Shown: positions 59,663 to 64,000 of the stretch, piece after piece | Position numbering within the stretch: position 1 is the first letter of the stretch | How the letters are laid out: every line of letters begins with the position of its first letter | NCBI GenBank assembly: GCA_037178855.1 | Contig: JASJZC010000006.1 | Location: forward strand, 6,944,001-7,008,000 | Direction: 5' to 3' | From: Oscheius sp. JU75 | Lineage: Eukaryota > Nematoda > Chromadorea > Rhabditida > Rhabditidae | Length of the DNA: 64,000 nucleotides | Position numbers and translations under genes: made by a program | The notes under the pieces: generated by a model | Told to the model about the DNA's origin: nothing | Databases searched by the model: none | The model's input: the letters and a program-made list of their open reading frames with translations, nothing else

Positions 59663-61950
59663 ATGCTTCCCACTTCGAGTTACGCAGCATTTTTGGCCTT
59701 TCACAATGAGCCAAACACCTTCGCATACACAAAATCTCTTCATTCCTTCACTGGCGGCTTCAACGATGATGGCAGGATATCGGTATCGGTGGTTACACCT
59801 CAGAAAAAAACGCATTTCCAGAGACATCTTGACACATTCTTGGGATATTTCACTATTAGAGGCTGCGACACGACTGGATCCACTATAGTTGTTCAACTGG
59901 ATGGAAGGATTCCTTTTTCTCATGTGCTGGTCAATGAAACTCAGGCACAGTTGGCCGGATTCGTAGAAGGAAAAGAGGTTACAATGGGTTTTGGAAGTTC
60001 AACCAGTTTTCAGGTCATTCTGGACCATGTCAGCCATACAGTATGTGAGTCCGTCGAGATTATTCCTCTCAGCTTCCGGGACTTTGACATTCTCGTAGGT
60101 TCCAATAGATTTCCAGATTAAAAAAAGCTCAGGACAAACACAGTTCGATTGTCGAAGACGATTTGTTGTCTCAGATCTCCATAGTGAAAAGAGGAATGAT
60201 CATGCCCTTTTATATATCTCCAAGCATCTCTGCCCTGTTTCGAATAGGTATCTTCGATAAAATTTGAAGAAGAAGTTACGGTTTACAGGAAGAATAACTC
60301 CAGAGACCGATCAGCCAGTCATTCTGCACAACAATTCCGAGCTACACATAGCTCCCGTCAGTCCACGCTCTCTGAACTCGCCCAGTTTGAACAGGAGTAC
60401 TAGCTCGGTCTCGTTAGAGAAGGTAGACTCTATTCATCTCTTTTTCAACTTTCTAGGTCAACCAAATGCTGGGCAGTGTTTCTGGAAACATGAACTTCTT
60501 TGGAAAAGAACCCCAGCTCGACTTTCTCTCGCGTTGTCTACCTGGTCAACTATTTGACAAGTCAAAGAGTTTGGCAGATTTATTACAAAACCATCCATCC
60601 ATAATACTAACAGTTTATCCTGGTCTGTTATATGTCTCCTTTCCACAAAAAAGATCTATACTATTAGGTTCCTACACAGTTTTCAACATAGTCAAAGTTG
60701 TATCAGCCCTGGATATCAAGAGTCATCGATTTGCCGTCTCGGCTCGTCTTCCCCAGAACAGTTCGAATCATGAAGGATCTTTTCTGGAAGCACAGAATGC
60801 TCTAAAAGTATGTTCTTCTAATGCACTTCTCTATTTGTCCAAAAGAGCACAGACGGAGCCATTTGTTCCACGAGCTGGAAGTTGGACTACGTGAGAATTC
60901 ATTGCACTGGGATCTCGCAAAAACAATTTCATGAACTTGGTACGGTTACTGTGGAAACCCAAGCAGAAGTTGGTTTATTCTTGTTCACGACTACAGTAAC
61001 CTCAGGAAAGCAAACACAAAAAGATCCGCTCCCATATCCTCTCACAAGTCACAATATTCCCGATTGTTTTTGGACACGATGGCTTGGAGTACTCGTTCCA
61101 CATCGAGGGAGAAGCCTATACTGTGAATCTGAAACCGTCCTCAGCAGATTTGGAGAAGAGTCAGAACGGCAAGGATAGATGTTTTTCTTTGATAACAACA
61201 ACGAGTCTGAATCTGCAGGTAAGAAAATATTTGGATTGACATGACAAAATGCTCCAGGAAGTGAAGAAGTTACCTGAAACGACACAAGAGACAGTACCGG
61301 ATAACTTCGGATTCCAGTCGAAGTCGCTGTTCGACCTCTCCTATCAGAACTCTTTGATGAAGGAATGCGAGAAATTGATCGACTTCCATTGTCTCAAACC
61401 ACATGTGAGTTATTGACACAAAACATGGCAAAGAGAACTCAGATCTCTGCAAAAATGCTTCTCCTCGGTCCCTCTGGCTCTGGTAAAACATCTATTCTGA
61501 CACGACTTGCTAATAGCCTGGCCAGTTCGACTCGGTGTTTCTTTGTCAGTTACATTGACTGCAATAGTTGGAAAGGCAAGTTTTTATCCCTTCTTTCTTC
61601 TAATCGGAACATTCAGGAAAACAAGCAGAGAACATAGAGAAGGGATTAAAAGTAGAGCTGAAAAAGCTCGAAGTTCGTCGACCAGCTGTCCTCCTCTTAG
61701 ACAACCTAGACTTTTTCCAGCTGCAGAACGAGGATGAGCAGAGACAGATAGGGATCGAGAAGATTTTTCACAGTAAGCGTCTTCTATTTTGTCCAGATTT
61801 CATGCTCCAGTGATCCGAAGTTTTATCATCAAACTGACTCTCCCTTTGGTAGTTACTGCCAGAAAGAGAACCACCCTACACAAATGTCTGACGACAGCCG
61901 GCGGAATTCGTTTATTCAGTCAAGTTCATGTGATTCAACCACTAAATCAG
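59663..61950 (+). CDS. PEX1: Peroxisome biogenesis AAA ATPase PEX1, 5' part only
   Basis: Ten exons were read: 59663(?)-60094, 60133-60247, 60289-60422, 60457-60807, 60846-60968, 61006-61218, 61258-61404, 61443-61575, 61617-61772 and 61811-61950. PEX1 pairs with PEX6 to pull PEX5 out of the peroxisome membrane. The N-terminal double-psi-barrel region shows CESVEIIPLSFRDFDIL and EDDLLSQISIV, as in PEX1. The D1 ATPase has a Walker A, LLLGPSGSGKTSIL, a Walker B, AVLLLDNLDFF, and IQPLNQ as in the family. The D2 ATPase, needed for function, is not in the window: the last exon ends at a GT donor and a minus-strand gene begins 5 bp later. The start is uncertain; 59663 is merely the first ATG in the open frame. 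Introns are 34-41 nt, one of them GC-AG. Confidence 0.84.
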
Positions 61951-61954
61951 GTAA

Positions 61955-63750
61955 CTAGACTTTCAAGGTGGAAGGGGCCAAAGTGCCATCCATATGTAAA
62001 CGTTTGGCATTTCCGTCCTCGTCCGTAATGTGAAGGCAGATATCAACAGTCCGTCGAGAAATCCACGAGTGTTTGTTACAGAAAACTATGTAATACCTAG
62101 GTATTCCATTGACTCGAGCTAAAAATCGATTCTGACTACCTTCCAGTCTTCTCGCAGTCGATGAAATCCCTCTCATGAACTAATTTGGCAGAGAGTTTGA
62201 GCCACGGGTAGACCATTTCGGTTGACTCGGTATCGAAATCGTGGTCTCGTATCTTTGAAACATTTTCCTATACATGTATTTTTTTTGTGAAGAAGCTCAA
62301 ATATACCTCGTAGAAGACTCCAAAGAAAACGTCTCCGTCGGTTCTAAAGTACCAGCTGAGCTTCTTTGGGCCAGTAATGTCTAGACTGACGAATTTGTTC
62401 TTTCTTGCTCCCACGTGAAAAGTCTCGAGCTTGCTGACAAGCTCGTGGTCAGACGGTTCCCAATACTTTGACGGTTCCACCTTTTCCGCTCCAATGCACT
62501 TGATCGTCTAGTTTGGATCGTATGAATCGAAAAGTGACAAAATACCTTGCACTCTCCTCCAAGAGTCTCGGGAATGTGAGCAATGTCTATCTCTTCCTTC
62601 AGAAACTTCATGAAATGACTGTCATGGAGACGGAACTTGTCGGCGAAGCCAGACGGCATCATGGTCTTGGCCAACCTATAGGGGACGTGGATCCATTTGG
62701 CGATGCTCACGATATCCACTGGGGTCACCTATTTTGAGACTAGTACGTGTGACAGAAGGGAACAAACCAATTCTGGATAGTTTTCGTAGTGAAAGAGTTG
62801 GGAGTAGTAGGCGAGAGTTCCGCTACTGACAAAGAGCATAGTGAATGGATTGATCTCATAGCCACTCATATCTACCACATGTCTTAATGAACTCAGTTTT
62901 CCTGTCTTCTCTTCCTGAAATAATCACTTTCTTGAGATACATCGAAGTAGCTGAATACCACAAGAACACTAATTGAATGCCACCCGTAGACGAAGACAAG
63001 TTTTTTGAACTTTTAGTTGTTCTGCAAAGTTGTAGTACTGGTCACTACATTGCAGAATGTTGTAAAAACGAAAACTTTTGTCTAGTCCGCGAAACGGTCA
63101 AAAGATATGAACTTACATGCTTCATGATCTGGCGGAGCATGTACTCAAACTGCCAGAACTGATATTTGCAGGCTTGACTGCTCTGGATCGAGTGAGCAAT
63201 GCTCTGAACAATTCTCTGTATTCAAGACGAATTTTTCTTCACCTCGACAGTGATAGTCGCATATTCAATGTACCAGAGCAGTCTGTTGTGACTGTCCATC
63301 TTGTCCGTCTGGATATCTCCTCTAGGCATCAATTTCCTTTGAAATATCGGGTTCTCGTCGAAAGTTTTTGGGGTGGTCTCGTCCTGAATTGTACTTTTAT
63401 TTAAAACAGTGATCAGTTACCAATTTGAGGGCTTTTCTTATCCTCAAATGATTGTTCAGAGCCTTGGAGGCGAAATCAACAATGTCTTTCTCCTTCTTGT
63501 AGAGACGCTCGGCTGACAAGACAAAACGATAGATGTTGAAGTCTGTGTCAAACTGAACAGTGGTTCGTTATTGTGAAAAAGTCTCGACAGTTAGACAGCT
63601 TCGTACTCTTCACGATCACCTTTTCGAAACATTACTAGAACTTACCGTAGGATGAATAGGCTGTTTCAATTTTAGACGGACTTCCTTTATGTACTGTAGA
63701 CTCTCATCGCTCAGTCCTTCCCCAAAGTTGGTGGACTGTGTCCGGGTCAT
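61955..63750 (-). CDS. SEC14-like lipid-transfer protein (CRAL-TRIO + GOLD)
   Basis: Nine exons (63646-63750, 63421-63552, 63243-63383, 63117-63215, 62768-62914, 62546-62728, 62307-62507, 62140-62267, 61955-62096) give 425 residues, the usual size of SEC14L proteins. The CRAL-TRIO-N part is DTDFNIYRFVLSAERLYKKE. The lipid-binding fold has HVVDMSGYEI, VTPVDIVSIAKW and the end HIPETLGGECK. The GOLD domain contains KNKFVSLDITGPKKLSWYFR, VFFGVFYE and RYYIVFCNKHSW. Such proteins move phosphoinositides or other lipids between membranes. An acceptor lies 3 nt before the ATG. The junction between exons 3 and 4 leaves an intron of only 27 nt, or 33 nt with a GTCGAG donor. Its stop codon is 5 bp from the last PEX1 exon on the other strand. 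Confidence 0.88.
63019..63062. repeat. Short fold-back in an intron of the SEC14-like gene
   Basis: TTCTGCAAAGTTGTAGT and ACTACATTGCAGAA form a stem with a loop of about 8 nt. It is the best match outside 22-kb to the core hairpin of the fold-back element at 22166-22206. Confidence 0.6.
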
Positions 63751-64000
63751 TCCCTGGAAACTGAATTGTACCAGAAAGCTCTGAGATCGAATGAGAAATA
63801 GAGGAAACTATTGAAGAATCCCTGGAAAAGGTGCAACACGAACAGGTTTGGAAAAGGAAATTGGACAGGCGTGTAGGGCTGACGTGTATGTTTTCCTCCG
63901 AGAGGTTCTCGAGTTCAATTAGGCAAGTCCAATAGAGTTTCAAAACAACTTGAAATACCCGTACTCGAACAAAACGTGGGATAATGACCTCTAAAGGCTA
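63751..64000. other. Upstream region of the SEC14-like gene
   Basis: No exon is supported here. An acceptor (CCAG) at 63754-63755 marks the likely trans-splice site of the minus-strand gene. Confidence 0.4.

Noticed and set aside
1..64000. CRISPR array, bacterial operon or viral insertion
   Set aside because: No regularly spaced direct repeats were seen, all recognised genes are intron-bearing animal genes, and no viral polymerase, capsid or integrase frame was found apart from the mariner remnant.

Overview
The window looks like nuclear DNA from a small-genome invertebrate, most probably a nematode. The evidence is indirect: a secreted ShK-domain protein, a SoxB gene closest to nematode sox-2 type proteins, many very short GT-AG introns (34-42 nt), and splice acceptors placed 0-8 nt before the start codon of at least eight housekeeping genes, which is the pattern left by spliced-leader trans-splicing. 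The clade cannot be settled from the sequence alone. All exon boundaries were worked out by hand from reading frame, splice dinucleotides and remembered family motifs; no alignment was run.

Layout. 3.2-5.4 kb: eEF1B-delta, with a BMT5-like/FDX-ACB reading frame inside its third intron. 6.2-6.7 kb: a small ShK protein. 11.5-12.9 kb: SoxB, lying in a gene-poor stretch that runs from 6.7 to 22.6 kb. 22.6-32.9 kb: a packed block with PARL rhomboid protease (+), then on the minus strand cullin-3, an RBM25-type PWI protein, a secreted Pro-Glu-Pro repeat protein and stomatin. 33-37 kb: nothing recognised. 37-40.4 kb: the divergent mitochondrial pair HADH (-) and DLST (+). 40.7-44.4 kb: a secreted thrombospondin-repeat protein with a glutamine-rich spacer (-). 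44.4-49.4 kb: a repeat-rich island with a tRNA-like element, a large inverted duplication and a decayed mariner. 49.4-51.5 kb: an unrecognised multi-pass membrane protein (-). 52.3-57.9 kb: a Trk-like receptor tyrosine kinase (-), starting 64 bp after the stop codon of RPL28 (-). 59.6-61.95 kb: the 5' part of PEX1 (+), running tail to tail into a CRAL-TRIO/GOLD lipid-binding protein (61.95-63.75 kb, -).

How genes relate. HADH (beta-oxidation) and DLST (TCA cycle) share a 573-bp divergent promoter region. Stomatin, the Pro-Glu-Pro protein and RBM25 follow each other on one strand with gaps of 254 and 361 bp, and RPL28 and the Trk-like gene with 64 bp; these spacings fit operons but do not prove them. 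The most interesting locus is eEF1B-delta: the reading frame inside its intron has no ATG of its own, opens exactly at a possible splice acceptor in frame with the preceding coiled-coil exon, and ends at an AATAAA, so one promoter may make two quite different C-termini.
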